Assembly (NCBI RefSeq): GCF_963259705.1
Contig: NC_081842.1
Location: 37,413,796-37,477,795, forward strand
Origin: Myotis daubentonii
Lineage: Eukaryota; Chordata; Mammalia; Chiroptera; Vespertilionidae
Length of the DNA stretch: 64,000 nucleotides
Reading direction: 5' to 3'
Part shown: positions 22,909-35,849 of the stretch, piece by piece
Position numbering within the stretch: position 1 is the stretch's first letter
Layout of the letters: every line of letters starts with the position of its first letter
The notes under the pieces: generated by a model
Told to the model about the DNA's origin: nothing
Databases searched by the model: none
What the model saw: only the letters and a program-made list of their open reading frames with translations
Program-made: the position numbers and the translations under genes

Positions 22909-25160
22909 AATCACTTTTAGCAATTCAGTTTTTTATTAACTTTTAAAAAGTCTTTTCTACTGCTGTATCTACATTGCAAATGGACTTTAGCCAAGATTTT
23001 TTTTTCTTACAAAAGATTATATTCTTGTCATTTAAAAAAAACCCCACAATTATTCCACAGAATGTCTTAAATACAAAAGAAGAAGATGACAGAAACAAAG
23101 TAGTTGGCTAACATTTCAACAAATGCTTTTATCTTGAATAGAATGAATAAGGGGAGTTGTTATTGTTACAATTTTTATCTTTTCCAGCAGAAGAATGATC
23201 TGTTTTTCAAATAATTAAAAAAGTTACATGGTTTCTTCTTCATAATCAAATCTAGCCAAATTAGTTTATTGATGAAGACTATGCATTCCATTGGTTTAAG
23301 GAGACCGTTATTAACAAAGGAATTAGAATCTCTTTATTTGACATGTAGCAATGTAAGTGGAAACTTACATAGGATCCAGAAAGAGTACTTTAGCATTACT
23401 TTCCCCCCCTTTTACGCTTACAGGCATTGAGTAAATTGCATATGAAACTTCTCTGATTGAGTGTTGAAGGTCATCTTCTGGCAAGCATGCCACACAATGA
23501 TTCTGGGCATTGTGAATTCTGAGATGTAAATTACAGGAGCTTTGAAGACAAAGATGATTCTCCCAGGCAATGCACTACACAAAGGAGCCAAGTGGAGATT
23601 TCATCATTTATGTTTTATTTTGGAGACGATCATTTCAATTCTTTCCTTCCCTATTTTGCGCTAGCAGCTTTCAAAATAAAAGAAATCTCACATTCTTTGC
23701 AGGTATAATGTGGAAGTCTTATAGATCGGAATTCAGAATAAAAACATTTTCCCATGCCTTTAATAAGATCTTAAACCAGTTGAGAAGCATTAATTAAGCT
23801 TTACAAAGCAACTCTAAGATGATTTGATCAATTAAAAAACATAATTGTAAAGTCTGTACTCAACTTTCCATTACTATATGTCCCTGTAGAGAAAAAGCAT
23901 AGATAACAGAAACCACAGATAATACCCAAACCATTTCTACTCAATGAACAACAGCACAGATACTTTTAAAAATAAAGCTGATCCAAAATCATTTATATTT
24001 GACCTTAGAATGCATTAAATTTTTTTTTCTTGAAACCCTATGAAAATTTACTATCATAATTGGGCTTTCTTCTTGTATATTACTGATTACTAAAAGGAAG
24101 AAATATCTGTCAGGTTATGTGTCAGAAGTGGTCCAGTAATAAGTGTTATTGCCTGTCTGCAATCTGCAAAGTGAATCACCTACACATGGTTGCATTTTAT
24201 TGAACTTTAGAGATGAGAGAGTTCTCCTTCTAGATAAACTATGTAAGCATGAGCCCAGCTCATTTGATAAATAGCAATGAGACCCACTAGTGTGGCAAAT
24301 GATTTGCTAGGGTGGTTAATAACATTATTATTTATAAAGGGGAGAGAACGAGAGCGAGCTCTAAATTTCCTACAACCGAGAGTGCTTGAGTAAATTATGG
24401 CCTATCAACCTCATGTCATTCAGCTACCATTACAAAAGATGTAAGTAGGTAGCAACAACCTCAACTGAGATATCCCTGCTTCTATGCTGGGACTGTCTCT
24501 ATTTCCCCTGTCTGGGTTGGATGCCCTCCTGGATTCTGCCTTTGGGGTTGAATATACCCTATTGGATTTATATGCTGCTCTTTGAAGGTTGAAACCATGA
24601 CAACCTTGTTTATCATTTCATTTCCAGATCCTACACAAGTGCCTGACCCATCACCGTCATCCATTAAATATTATTTAAAATTGGATACAATGTTATTAAT
24701 ACAAGCAGGAAACTCAAGGTAAAAATGTATTCAGAACTCTATACACAGTCATATATTTTCGGGCTCTCTCCCTTTCTGTGCCCACTTCATTCCATATTTA
24801 GTGTTATTCCTCCTCTCCCTGTTTTCCCTGCTTGGTATCCAAGAACCGGAGTGGATGACTTGGAGTGGCAGGATGCTTGGCTGTCACAGATAATGTACAA
24901 GCATTTGGACATAGTAGTACTAACAGAGAAGCAACTTTTTGACACGGCCTAGAAAACAAACCCCTAAACTTTTAGCTTAAAAAAAAAATCCATAAATGTG
25001 CTGGCAGACACTCTCACTTCACAACTGAGATGCTCCCTAAAACTAAGAGAATCACACCTTCTCAGTGACCTCCAGAGCCTGACAAGGAGGCAAGGTGAGT
25101 GGTCAAGCTCGGGCCCAGATTTCCTGCCGCTCAGAGCAGTGCCTTCTGAGTGCCCCATGG
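22909..25160. other. Intergenic DNA, mostly featureless
   Basis: AT-rich, with short frames only. Around 24.59-24.67 kb, 'tttatcatttcatttccaga' to 'catccattaaatattattta' resembles the degraded 3' tail of an L2 or MIR-type element. Nothing else recognised. Confidence 0.4.
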
Positions 25161-25164
25161 TCTT

Positions 25165-25366
25165 AGTCAGCTTGGGTTGCCAGAACCAAACACTGCCGAC
25201 CAGGTGGCTTAAACAACAGGCATGTGTTTCTCAGTTCTAGAGGCTGGTAAGTCAAAGTCAAGGTGCAGGGAGAGTCAGTGTCTAGTGAGAGTCCTCTTCC
25301 TGGCTTGCAGGTGCCCTTCTCACTGTGTCCTCACATAGTAGGGAGAGAGGAAGAGAGAGAGAAAGG

Positions 25367-25420
<54 letters not shown>

Positions 25421-25580
25421 CGGTTTCTTTCGCTTGTAAAGGCACTAGCCCCATATGGGACTCCCCACTCATGGCCTCATGTAAACCTACTTACCTCCCA
25501 AGGCCTATCTCCAAATACTAGCACAACATGAGTAAGGATTTCAACCTATGAATTTTGGAGGGGCACAGACCTTCTGTCCT
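25165..25580 (-). mobile_element. MaLR (MST/MLT1-type) solo LTR, antisense, with GA microsatellite
   Basis: In + orientation 'aggtggcttaaacaacaggc', 'ctcagttctagaggctgg', 'cttctcactgtgtcctcaca' and 'ggatttcaacctatgaattt' then 'tggaggggcacag' reproduce a reversed MaLR LTR. A long (GA)n tract at 25371-25417 has expanded inside it. Subfamily not resolved. Confidence 0.85.
25371..25417. repeat. (AG)n microsatellite within MaLR LTR
   Basis: About 23 pure GA units, preceded by a less regular purine-rich lead-in from about 25339. Confidence 0.96.
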
Positions 25581-26312
25581 GACACCTATGCATCTTAAAG
25601 GGGGAGCAGAAAGGAGAGCAACTGAGCATCAGTCCTGTGCTGCTCAGGACTTGTGCAGCTTTCCTTGGGCACCTCTGTTCCATTTCCACAAATTTAGGAC
25701 TAGTTTTGCTTTAAAAATTTATCTTTGGAAAAGAATGAATACTTTTTCTCACATTAGGGCTAGCTGCGAAGAATCTCATCATTAAGTTCAGACGATGTCA
25801 TTGTGGTCCAATGGAACTGGAATGGATGTAATAATGATGGGCCCTACCTTCGTAAGGGGTGGAGGGTGGCTCCCTGCTTGTTTCAAGACGAGGTCCAGTT
25901 CTAGAGCAAGAATACCTCCCAAGTGTGAGGAACCCAAGAATGGAGACCCAGAGAGTGGGCAATATCCCAAAGTCCAGGAGGGAGTGTTTATCTTCAGATG
26001 CCAGGTCTCTACCATGTGGCTGGGGTTTCAGTGCTCTTAGAGCATCTTGACTTCTGCCTTCCCATCACTTACACAGATTGTAATTATGTACCTACTTGTG
26101 TGATTTTTTTGGACCCTATCTCTCATTAGGCAGACCCCATGCATTTTTGTCTTGTTGTGTTCTTGCTACTCTATTCTCAGGCTTAGCACAGTGTTTGGCA
26201 CATAATAAACGTGCACATGTATTTCTTGACTGGGTAAATGATTGCATAAAATGAGTTACTTTGAGTTCATTACATGTATTTCCAGAGGGACTGAGTTAGC
26301 AAGTAGAGTAGT
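25581..26312. other. Intergenic DNA with an L2/MIR-like tail
   Basis: 'aggcttagcacagtgtttgg' then 'cacataataaacgtgcac' (about 26179-26216) matches the conserved 3' tail shared by L2 and MIR-type elements. No gene seen. Confidence 0.45.
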
Positions 26313-26329
26313 CACACGGAGCTTTATTT

Positions 26330-26549
26330 TATTTTTTAAATATATTTTTATTGATTTCAGAGAGGAAGGGTGACAGAGAGAGAGACAGAAACATCAGTGA
26401 TGAGAGAGAATCATTGATTGGCTCCCTCCTGCACACCCCACACTGGGGACCAAGCCCGCAATCCCGGCACGTGTCCCTGACTAGAATTGAACCTGAGACC
26501 CTTCAGTCTGCAGGCCAACGCTCTATGCACTGAACCAAACCAGCTAGGG
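26330..26549 (-). mobile_element. Ves SINE, reverse orientation
   Basis: The reversed body 'attggctccctcctgcacac' and head 'cgctctatgcactgaaccaa' are clear. A 17-bp TSD with one mismatch (cacacRgagctttattt) lies at 26313-26329 and 26550-26566. Confidence 0.93.
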
Positions 26550-26566
26550 CACACAGAGCTTTATTT

Positions 26567-26956
26567 GCGGAGAAGAAGGCAAAAACACAGTCATCAAATG
26601 GGTTGGGACCAGAAAAGTAAGCCCCCTGTGCTTAGACTCAGAATGTGGGGTCAAAGTTATTTGTCTCTTCTGCCTAAGGTCAGACTGGGTCCTGGGGCTG
26701 TTGGATGAGGACCGAGCATAGGTGTCTACGGGTGCTCTCAGCAGCATTGGGAACTCTGGAAGCAATGCAGGGGAAGGGCTGACACAATGAGTTTCGAACA
26801 CATTCGATTTAATTTATCCCTTTAAGTTCAGAGGGCAATTACAGATCTCTCAGAGTTCAGGGTGTACGCAAGATTCCTTTCTCCCTTTCTCTACCTAAAG
26901 TCTTTGGTTCAGCCTGAATTACGATATTTGAAGTCAAGAAAACAGCAGCGATCATC
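26567..26956. other. Intergenic DNA, nothing recognised
   Basis: Short, featureless frames. No repeat ends. Confidence 0.4.
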
Positions 26957-27036
26957 TGAAAACATACCACCATCACCCTATCGCTTCTCGGCCTTTTGGC
27001 TAAGATCAAGTGAAAACATACCACCATCACCCTATC
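26957..27036. repeat. 26-bp direct repeats flanking a U2 snRNA fragment
   Basis: A 26-bp sequence starting 'tgaaaacataccaccatc' occurs at 26957-26982 and again, identical, at 27011-27036. The gap is filled by U2 snRNA sequence. The repeats overlap the U2 ends by 2-3 bp of shared bases, so the true duplication is about 21-26 bp. This is the signature of reverse-transcription-mediated insertion with target duplication. Confidence 0.9.
26980..27012 (+). pseudogene. 3'-truncated U2 snRNA retro-fragment (33 nt)
   Basis: The first 33 nucleotides of U2 spliceosomal RNA are present without mismatch ('atcgcttctcggcctttt' then 'ggctaagatcaagtg'), starting exactly at the mature 5' end. The next U2 bases are missing and the flanking duplication follows at once, with no poly(A). 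It is therefore a retropseudogene of the truncated class described for human U2, not a working snRNA gene: the Sm site and the branchpoint-pairing region are absent. An exact mature 5' end is the expected product when a cDNA is copied to the RNA cap. Confidence 0.88.
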
Positions 27037-28361
27037 CCTGCTTCTCCAAACAGCTGTAGTGTTCCGGACACACACAGACACACACACACGCACACACAAT
27101 CAGTGGATGGAAATGTATTGGTTTGGGCACAGTCCCCAGAGCACATTGGGAAAGCAATCCTCGGGTCCTTCCCCCTTCCTTGAGTAGGAGAGAGGCCTAA
27201 TAGGATCCTGCTGTACAGCAGTGAATCGCGTACATATTTATACATTCAGTGACGGAGGGCTCTCACGCTGTGCTCTGTACCCTGACCCTTGCTGACGCTC
27301 AGCTGGGCGCTCACCACCTCTCATTCACAGGAGGGCCAGTGCCATCTTGCAATCAAGTTCTCTCTCCAATAAACCACACTGCTTAGCGCTCACCCTTGTG
27401 TGATAAAACTGTGGCAGGGCTAATAATAGAAACCACAAATCCTGCCTGCCAATCCGGCATTCTAACCTCTAATCCACTTGTAGCAAGGGCAAATGTTTTC
27501 AGGAAAATAAAATGACTGCGCACAACACAGTGAAACACTGCTCCTGTTGTCAGATTTTCACTCACAGGCTGAGAAATGCAGGGCTGGATTCCATCCTCCA
27601 CACCTTCGTCAGAGGTTTAGTTTCAACCTTCTTCTAATTTCTAATCCGATCTCAATTATAAAATCGATGGGGAAAAAATGAAAAGAGAACACAGGCAGGA
27701 GAGAGAATGAGATAAATTTCATCACTGTTAGAACTTTGGTAATGATGGGAAATTGTCTTGTTTCAGTACAATGCAAAGGGCCTAATAGAAGTTCAGTATT
27801 AGATTGCTAAGGCTCTTAGGTTTATCCAGTGGAAAGTCGGCTAAGTGGGTGAATTCCTGAATCGAGTGACTAGATTTGAGGACCCGAGGCAGCTTGCTCA
27901 GTGGAAACCCACTCAGGCGACCTAAGTGTGAGCCCCAGCTCACCCAACGTATCTGTTTCAAAGGGACAAACTATTTCACCTCCCAACCCATGGAGCTCTT
28001 ATCTGTAAAATGGCATGGAAAGCAGCAGCACTGTTTGCAGCACAGAGCTGCATGGGGCTCAGTGAGAGAGAATGGATAGGAAATGTTGAATAAGCTGTAA
28101 ATCTATCTGTAACGACCAGGAGTTATCATCACTGGACACAAATCCATTTATTGCTCCTGATTGGCTGTACACATAATTCAAATTCCCCACAAAATAGCTC
28201 AGCCTTTGTTTCCAGCTGTGTGGTATGCCGCTTCTAAACATTTCGACTGAAACCTGGCCTCTTACCCTTTAGTCTTGAGGGTCTACACAGAACTCTAGGG
28301 CTCAGTTAACTCTTCCAGCTCCAGCCAGCTGAGGGGCAGGAATTCCTGACTTAATCAGTAT
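27037..28361. other. Intergenic DNA with a short CA repeat
   Basis: A short imperfect (CA)n lies at about 27069-27098. The remaining frames are short and unassigned. Confidence 0.4.
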
Positions 28362-28540
28362 TTTATTGATTGGTTGATTGATCGATTTTAGAGAGAGAGA
28401 AGAGAGAGAGACATTAATTTGTTTTTTCGCTTATTTATGCATTCATTGGTTGCTTCTTGTATGAGCCCTGACCAGAGATTGAACCCATAACCTTGGTATA
28501 GCGGGATGATGCTCTAACCAACTGAGCCACCTGGCCAAGA
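28362..28540 (-). mobile_element. Older Ves-related tRNA SINE, reverse orientation
   Basis: In reverse complement the head reads CTTGGCCAGGTGGCTCAGTT, then GGTTAGAGCATC and a box-B-like GGTTCAATCTCTGGTC, then AACCAATGAATGCA, a purine/pyrimidine tract and an A/T tail. The imperfect flank pair 'gacttaatcagt' and 'gacttcaatctg' is a probable decayed TSD. The sequence is clearly older than the other Ves copies. Confidence 0.8.
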
Positions 28541-30764
28541 CTTCAATCTGCGTTTTAACCAGTGCAGCCTTTCTACCTCTTGATCACTGAAGTGCTTTCA
28601 CAAACACAGAAACCAGAGGGGAATCAAACAGGAACTTTGGTGAGAGATGAGTTCTGGGAGAAATCTGATTTAAGAAATGAGATATGTAACCAGGACTCAG
28701 AAAGCTGTGGCTACAGACTTTTCTTATGAGGCTTTAACTTTCTCAGTTTTGAAACTCCATGCTTGCTTTGCTGTCTGGTGAGTGTCTGTGAACTGAGGTA
28801 CTAGTAGACTGAGATTTCTCTGCTGGTAAGGTGATAAACTTCAAATATTATCCTCATACAGTATCATTTTTTAATTTTCATGGCACTAATGAAACTATTG
28901 AGAAACAACCATATGCTGTTGGGGAGAGTGAGTGAGCATATTTTCAGTCTGAGTTTTTTGGTGGTTCAGTCTTTTTAATTAAATGCATGACAATAGATTT
29001 ATTATTGAAAAAATAAAGAAAGAGGTCAGGTAAAATCAGCAACTCATCATTGGCAGACACTCCAACATCCACTCTATTTTATTCAAGAAGCCAATTTATT
29101 AATTTTTGTGTATCTTTCCAATATTTGTATTCAAATACAAGTAAATACAAGTATATATTTATAGTTTCTCTTTTTACTCCACAAAGGTAAGTCATCTACT
29201 CTTTTATGCCAGACATCTTGTGGATGTGTTTAAATAATAATAATAATAATAATGATAATAATAATAATCATTTTAAGAGGATAGATGTTTTAGGCCTAGA
29301 CTTTTGCTAGTCAGTAACATCTAACTGAGACCCTGGTACTTAACAGGTACATGCTTGGCTAGAATTGCTGCTGGTCAGGTTTTCCTTGGTTCCCATAGGC
29401 TACCATATAATATCGTCACTCTGGTCTGCAATGAAAATAAAATCTGAAGAGAAAGAAGAAGATACGAAGTGGAACAATGCGGTTAAGAAATTCCCATGAC
29501 TTTACCCTTAAAAAAAAGGAAGAAAGAAAAACTCCCTTCTAAGTAAGGCCAAAAAGAATATTAAATGCACACACTATGAGTCAAAGAAAATAGTATTAAC
29601 GTTTTTTCATCAAAGGGAATCGTTGGTCTTGGCCGCCTATCGGAAATTTAAACTTAACGGTGGCAGCCTGTGCTTTCTGTCAGTGCTTGGGTATCAAACC
29701 ACAAGTGTCTGAGTGCTTATTGCTTAAGGACTCAGTTTCTATGGTGTTGTGTTTCAGTGTTTTGGGGTTTTTTTTTTGGTTTGTTTTTGAAAAACTTTTT
29801 CTTTTCATTTTGGCCCTTGAGTATCCAAAGAATGAATTTGATAACAAAAAAATAAGGCTAGCCAATAGAGGAAGAAAAATAAGAAAACTCCTCTGTGATT
29901 CAAGACAAGATTGGTATCTTTTTTTTTCAGTCTTTTTTTTTTTTTTTTTTCAAGCAGATTTAATTTAGAAGTATGAACCAAGAAAAATTACAACATCACA
30001 CCCTGGGCAGCTTACCACAGACAATGACTTGTGTGACCAATGGAAGTCATGGGGGAAGGGAAATTCAGAGAGCAACGAGGAACTTCTCTGTCATCTCAGA
30101 GTTTCACAATACACACAGGAAGCATTTGTAGCTGGCCCTCTGTTAGCCTGAAAGATTAGCTAATCTCTTGTTTCACCATAAAATGCATTTTTAGCACAAG
30201 GTCCTGAACTGCAAGCAAAGACTCACCGTGGCAGATTCTCAGTCTTCCTGAATTACAGTTGAAAGATTCTTCACATTGTTCATGTTCACTTGGGCAATAG
30301 GAAGCTGGGATGGTTTCTGGGACTCTGGGATGTGCTGGGTTGTACATGGGTGGGCCCTTCATAGCCCACCAATGGAGCAAGCCAATTCCTAGGTCCAGCT
30401 TGCCCTGTGAATTCTGCAACGGTGTTCTTAGAGTAGTATCAGATTTCTAAAGCCAAGAGATGGATTAACTGTCCAGGTGCCCCAGCCAAATTCCAAGTCA
30501 AATTAATACATCCTGTCTATACAACCTTTCACCTCTATATAGTGGAACTGTGACTCCTGCTGTTCACAGAATAAAGATAAGCAGCTACATTTTACCACGG
30601 TGGTTTCTAAATATCATTACTGCTAGCCTGCTTCACCATTCGGGTTGCCCTTTGACCCCTTTTTTCTATTCATAGTCATTTATTTCTAAAATGCTTGGAG
30701 GAATTTTTGAAATGATAATTATTTTAATTTTTATGAAGAATTCACACATTTATTGTGCAAGAAA
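28541..30764. other. Intergenic DNA with simple repeats
   Basis: Contains an (AAT)n tract (29234-29270) and a poly(T) run (about 29935-29951). The 102-codon frame at 29660-29968 is low-complexity (phenylalanine runs from the T tracts) and I do not call it a gene. Confidence 0.45.
29234..29270. repeat. (AAT)n trinucleotide microsatellite
   Basis: About 12 units of AAT with one TGA-type interruption. Confidence 0.9.
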
Positions 30765-30890
30765 AGGCTTTAATGACGATCTAATCCAATGGTCCAATGC
30801 CTTTTATTTTAGAAAAAGAGACATGAGAAGCCCAGAGAGGTTAAGTGCCTGTTCAAGGTCACTCAGCTGGTTAGTCCCTATAGATAAGCA
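30765..30890. mobile_element. MIR SINE fragment
   Basis: 'ttattttagaaaaagagaca' then 'tgagaagcccagagaggtta' and 'agtgcctgttcaaggtcact' then 'cagctggttag' is the MIR core and is the best preserved MIR in the window. Confidence 0.8.
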
Positions 30891-31774
30891 CATGGTTAAT
30901 TCTGACACTATTACCACAGGTCCTCATTAAGCAAAGGCCCTAAGAGAGCAGTTTTGTCACACATTCTACACTGAGCACTTTTCACCTCTAAGACTTTGTG
31001 GGGACACCACCAAGAATGCTTTCGGCCTGAGATCAGCGTGGAGGGTCAGCTGCTTGTAGGGTTTCCTGTGCACTGAGGCAGCGTGACAGCGGGGAAGGAT
31101 CTATCACATTTGTCTTTCTGAATAACCCCCATAACTAAGCTGGAATTTAGTATAGATTCCCAAATTGCAAATATGGCCAAATTCATGTGCTTTACCCATC
31201 TTGACACACATGGTTCTCTCTTTACATATAAAATGCAAATTATAAAATAAACAATAGGATCAGTAAGAGTGAAGGGAAAATTGTTTTGTTTTTGATAGGA
31301 AAATAATAAAAATAGATAAAATTTATACACAGAAATAAATACCATAAAGTTTCTATTCAGTATCTGGAAAAGGGTGTCAGCTTTGGCTCTGAGTTTCTTA
31401 GTGGCCTCAGCAAAGTAGGATAGATGATGTATTATAAGATTCAGAATATTCATATGATTAAGAAACTCAATTCAAGAGAAGCATGGTGTTTACTCATACT
31501 AAGACCGGAAATTTCTTTCCTTAATAACATCCTCTCAGTAGCTATAGCAGTGAATTTCATACAGCTATTTTTCATTATGTTCCTCCATGCAAGCTGAAGG
31601 CACAACAACTAATGAGAATCAGAAAAGGTGTTTCCAGGATATTGAGGGTGGGTGCAAAGCAATGGCTCTGAGTACACACCACAATGCTCAGAAATAAGTG
31701 GATTATATGTCCTTCTGTGGAGAAAGAATTAAATAGAGAATCCAGTGAAGATATTGGTTCCTGAAGCAAAGCCT
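30891..31774. other. Intergenic DNA, one 135-codon minus-strand frame of no known family
   Basis: The minus-strand frame at 31046-31453 is the longest in this quiet region (135 codons). Its translation is rich in hydrophobic residues and shows no motif I recognise. No second exon, splice context or promoter supports it, so I regard it as a chance frame. Confidence 0.35.
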
Positions 31775-32075
31775 GCTAATGATCCCCAATATCCATGTTT
31801 TCTGCTCCTTTTCAGGCCACAGTTAGACTCCATTTCTCAGTCACTTTTGCAGTTAGGTGTCACCTTTGACTGAATTTGGGTGAATGGAATATGAACTGTC
31901 CTGGTCTACCTATTCACCATTCCATTCTTTTCCCATCCACTCTTTGACCTCCGAGGACTCCAAGGATCAAGGGGAGGCACGAGCTACAATATGGAAGGAG
32001 CCTGGGTCCCTCAATGACTGTGTCTTCAATGGACCCTGACATGCACAATAAATAAACTTTTATTTTATTTATTGA
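31775..32075 (+). mobile_element. ERVL/MaLR-like LTR fragment, family uncertain
   Basis: 'ttctgctccttttcaggcca', 'agactccatttctcagtcac', 'atggaaggagcctgggtccc' and 'ataaataaacttttatttta' match the order of a common old mammalian LTR ending in an AATAAA-type signal. I cannot assign the subfamily. Confidence 0.5.
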
Positions 32076-32269
32076 GCTTCATGGGTTCCTTTGTTTCAGG
32101 AGGCAACATTATATAAATAATATAATCTTCAAATTGTTGAAACTGTTAAGTCACATTGATGGGGCAGATGGCCTCAGTAGCTACACAATCCAATCAAGCC
32201 TCTTTACATTGAAAAAACAACCACCAAAATTACTACTATTTTGAGGCTATGTCATTTGACATCCAGTAG

Positions 32270-32490
32270 TCTGTAGGAATCAGACTGCCTGGATTGAAGC
32301 TTAACTTTACCATCCATGGGCCCTGGGCAAGTTTACCCCCTCTCTAAGCCTCAGATTCTTTATCTGTAAAAGGGCAATAACAATGGGACCTGCTCTCAGA
32401 GCTGTTGGAGGGAGAAGGGGCTCAGGCTGGGATTTGGTTTGTGGCAGGCACATGATTAATGTCCAGCAGTAATGTTGCTATCCTTTAGAA
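32270..32490 (+). mobile_element. MIR SINE, near full length
   Basis: 'gaatcagactgcctggattg', 'gggcaagtttaccccctctc' then 'taagcctcagattctttatc' and 'tgtaaaagggcaataacaat' track the MIR sense consensus through its core into a 'ggcaggcacatgattaatg' tail. Confidence 0.85.
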
Positions 32491-35400
32491 ATGCATACTC
32501 ATATGTGTGGCTTCCATGGGGAAGGCCCAGGGCAGAACGAGCTGAGTCTGTGCAAAGCTGGCTGAGTTTCTAGCAGGAAAGCAGTTCAGAGTAACCAGGC
32601 TTTCCTTCCCACCCTTCCTCTTCCCCTTCTTTGTCAATCCAAGTGAAAGCCCATTCAGGCTGCCACAATCTGAGACCTGTTTAACCCATCTGAAATTTTT
32701 GAATGATTTTCATATGATCATAAGGATAAAATAACAACAACAACAATAATAGTTCCTGAAAATAAGTACAAGCTTTTCAATGTAAGAAGTTTTTATTTTT
32801 ATTTTTATTTTTTTGTCCATTCAAAAAAGCCTGTGATGATTCTACCAGGGCATTTTTTAATGTTGGAAAGTTTTATAATATTCTTTGATAAGACATGTTT
32901 CTGGAAAGATCATTTTGAAAAAATAGACATTTTTGTATTGATGCAGGAAATAACTCAATTTCTGGGTGAAAGATTATGCAGTAGGTAAATCTTACTTGAG
33001 GAATTTAGTGTCTTCTTTCCTTGCCCCTTACTGGAAATGTAAACATAGCTGGAGTCTTGGCTAATAATAACCTCACAATATGTGCAGACCTGGCCTTCCT
33101 CAATGGCTTGCTGAGTTATTTGTGTCAGAGTGGATTTTATCATAAGCACATTTCTCTTCTGGCTATCACATGATACACCACTGAATTTCCCAACATACAA
33201 ATGTTCTAATCTCATTTACAGTCAGGGAGGTTGAAAATATATAATTAATCAGCATGTAAGGACCTTCTAATCTGTAAAGGAAGCCAGATATGGCTGGGCT
33301 AGGAGCTCTGTGGAGTCTTGCAGGGGCTTTGGACAAGGGGGACCTGTTTCCAGTCAACTATGAAAGAGTCCTATGTCTTCCCACAGCTCCTTGGTTTCTC
33401 TGTGACCCAGTTCCCATGTGTGAAAATTGAGTTTGTTCCTTTCCGTATCGCCCCAATTGGATACAGCAGAAGGAGCATCATAGGTCTAAGTTTATTGTCT
33501 TCACTCATGATGCAAGACAGACCAATCACATATAGGATTGCTGTGTGTGTGTGTTTTGGTTTTGTTTTTTGTGGACCTGTGAAATATATACAGGGAGACC
33601 TGCCAGTTTCCTTGTTCTTAATTCTCTTTAATTTTATGAAATGACAAGTTATATAGAGTTGATCTGAGCTGCCTTTCTCCTAGCCCATCTTTTCCCATTC
33701 ATCCATTTATTTTTACATTTAATTCCCATAGCACTAAATAAAACGTCTCTTTTTTGAGAATGTATTTGGGCAAGTAGCAAACTGATCAAGTGACTTAAGG
33801 TCTGACTTTACTTGAACTCTTCACCAGTTCTTAATGTATTTAAAATGTAGCCATTTAGTTCTTCTGGCTGGTTCACAATGGACTCATTAATAGTTATCCT
33901 TTGTCCGAGGATTCCTCTCCATTCATCAAACATTCTGTGAGTGTAATTGGAAATAAAGGGGAGCTTGCGAATGGATTTAGAGAACTGTAGGAACTTTTAC
34001 ATTTGCAAGATGCTAACAAACAGAAGAATGCAAATTGAAAAAAAAAATGGGGCGATTTAGAAAGTTGAATTTCTCTGACTCATCAAAGGAGATAAGACTT
34101 TACCAAGGAAATTAGAGGGCAGAGTTATGTTTAAAAAGGACGGGCTGAGTTGATGTGCCATTTGAAAGAATGCTTCCCAACAGGACTGCAATGCATGCAA
34201 GACCCAGCCTGACCATATGGTACATGATATCCACGTCTATATAAACCTCAGTTGCACCTTGGCTCCCAGCCAGTTTGATTCCTGGAATATTATTTAGTGT
34301 GATATGGCATTGGCTAATTTTATTATTTTGGGAGAAGAGGAAGTGAACGATAGCCAATCACTAAGGAAAGCCAACCCCTCTCCCCCTCCCCATTTAGTTG
34401 CGTGAGTCATGGAAGGTGTGCAGTGTGCTGAGGAAGCAACAAAATAGCAAGGGTTTAACACTCAAACGCTCTTGTACTCTAGGTTTTGGTGTTGTTGTTG
34501 TTGTTGTGTCCTTATTTCTGTTTTGCCATCAATGGTGGCAGAGGTTATTGGATAGGCCTTGGCCAGCTTCTAGGGCTGCTGCTCTGCCCAGTGACTGTAT
34601 CTTTCCTGTCAACATGCTGATCATACTTGGAAATTATGAGTCAGTGAAATGTAGCCGCAAGCAGTGGGGGTGGGTAGATTACGAGGGAAAGTGCAGCCAA
34701 GACTTCCTGTACCAACTCAGGGTCATTCTCTTTGGGGGAAGATAGGGACTCACTATGGCAGTAGGGGCACTCATATTCGCTCGGCATCTGCTGTGTACAA
34801 AATGCGTTCAGAGAAAATAAGGGGAACAAATTTAAAAAGCAAACAGATTTAAACCTCCTTTTGCAGACGTCAGGGTGGGGCTTTGAGAGCCCTGTTATAA
34901 CTGTTATTGACATCTTCAGCTTGCTATTACTTGGTGAGACTCATTAACTATTCACATTTGTCTGCCCTCATTCGACTCCTAGCAAATGCAGCTACAGTCC
35001 TATTTAAAATAATAGAGTGAGATTGGTAACATTACTGATTTAACTGGAAATTAGAAGACTTAACATCCACAGAGCTTAGGTAATTGACACCAACAGCACT
35101 TTTCTTGTAATTCATGCACTCTGATTGATTTCATTCCCCAGCTAGTCCTAAAAGAATCTCTGAAGCATATTTAGCCATCAGATTACTGTGCAAAGGAATT
35201 AAATGAGTATTACCCTGCTTGCTGTCTATTCCAGAGCTGGCAGAAAGTTTCTGAGTGGTTTGCAGCACAGGAGTCAGCCTAAAATTATCATGCTCCTATA
35301 AGAGTTCTGCCTCAGAGCAGATCTTTGTTAAGTGTCAACTGTAAATGTATAGGAAGAAACCTTCTTACTGATCACAGGGACACAATTACTAATGGGTCAT

Positions 35401-35845
35401 TTATTTATGCTTTTAAGAGTATTTTTAAAAACTGTATATAGATATGTGTTCCCTAGGAGACCCTAAAAAACATTTACTTACCTATAATAGTGATGTTATA
35501 AATGACCCATTTCCAGATGTTCATTCAGTGTGATATTTGCATCATAATATATGACCATGCTTTATCCTCCCCAACCTCCTCCCCGACATAATGAACAGTA
35601 CTGAATACAGGGTATTTGATAAATGAGGAAGAAACACTAAATCCGTGTGTTCTACCCTAGAAATCTCATAAAACAATGGCAAAGTGGAGGCAGGAAACTT
35701 ACCGTGTTCAAGTAAATCAGGGGTATTATTTTTGGCTATTTAGTTAGCAGAGTAGGCATGGTCTGGGATCTATCTACTAGTACCTGCCTATTTCTCTAGC
35801 TTCATGTAGCACCATATTCCCTCTTAAGAACTTTATTCGACCAAG
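32491..35845. other. Intergenic DNA, no gene recognised
   Basis: A 3.3-kb quiet stretch with short frames (up to 115 codons at 34398-34745, no family resemblance), a short (GTT)n at about 34489-34507 and no clear mobile element. Conserved non-coding sequence could hide here, but I cannot judge conservation from one sequence. Confidence 0.4.
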
Positions 35846-35849
35846 CGGA

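Noticed and set aside
26980..27012. Functional U2 snRNA gene
   Set aside because: Only the first 33 nt are present, without the Sm site or a snRNA promoter upstream.
31046..31453. 135-codon minus-strand frame as a possible small gene
   Set aside because: No recognised motif, no promoter or splice context, and frames of this length occur by chance in 64 kb on six frames.
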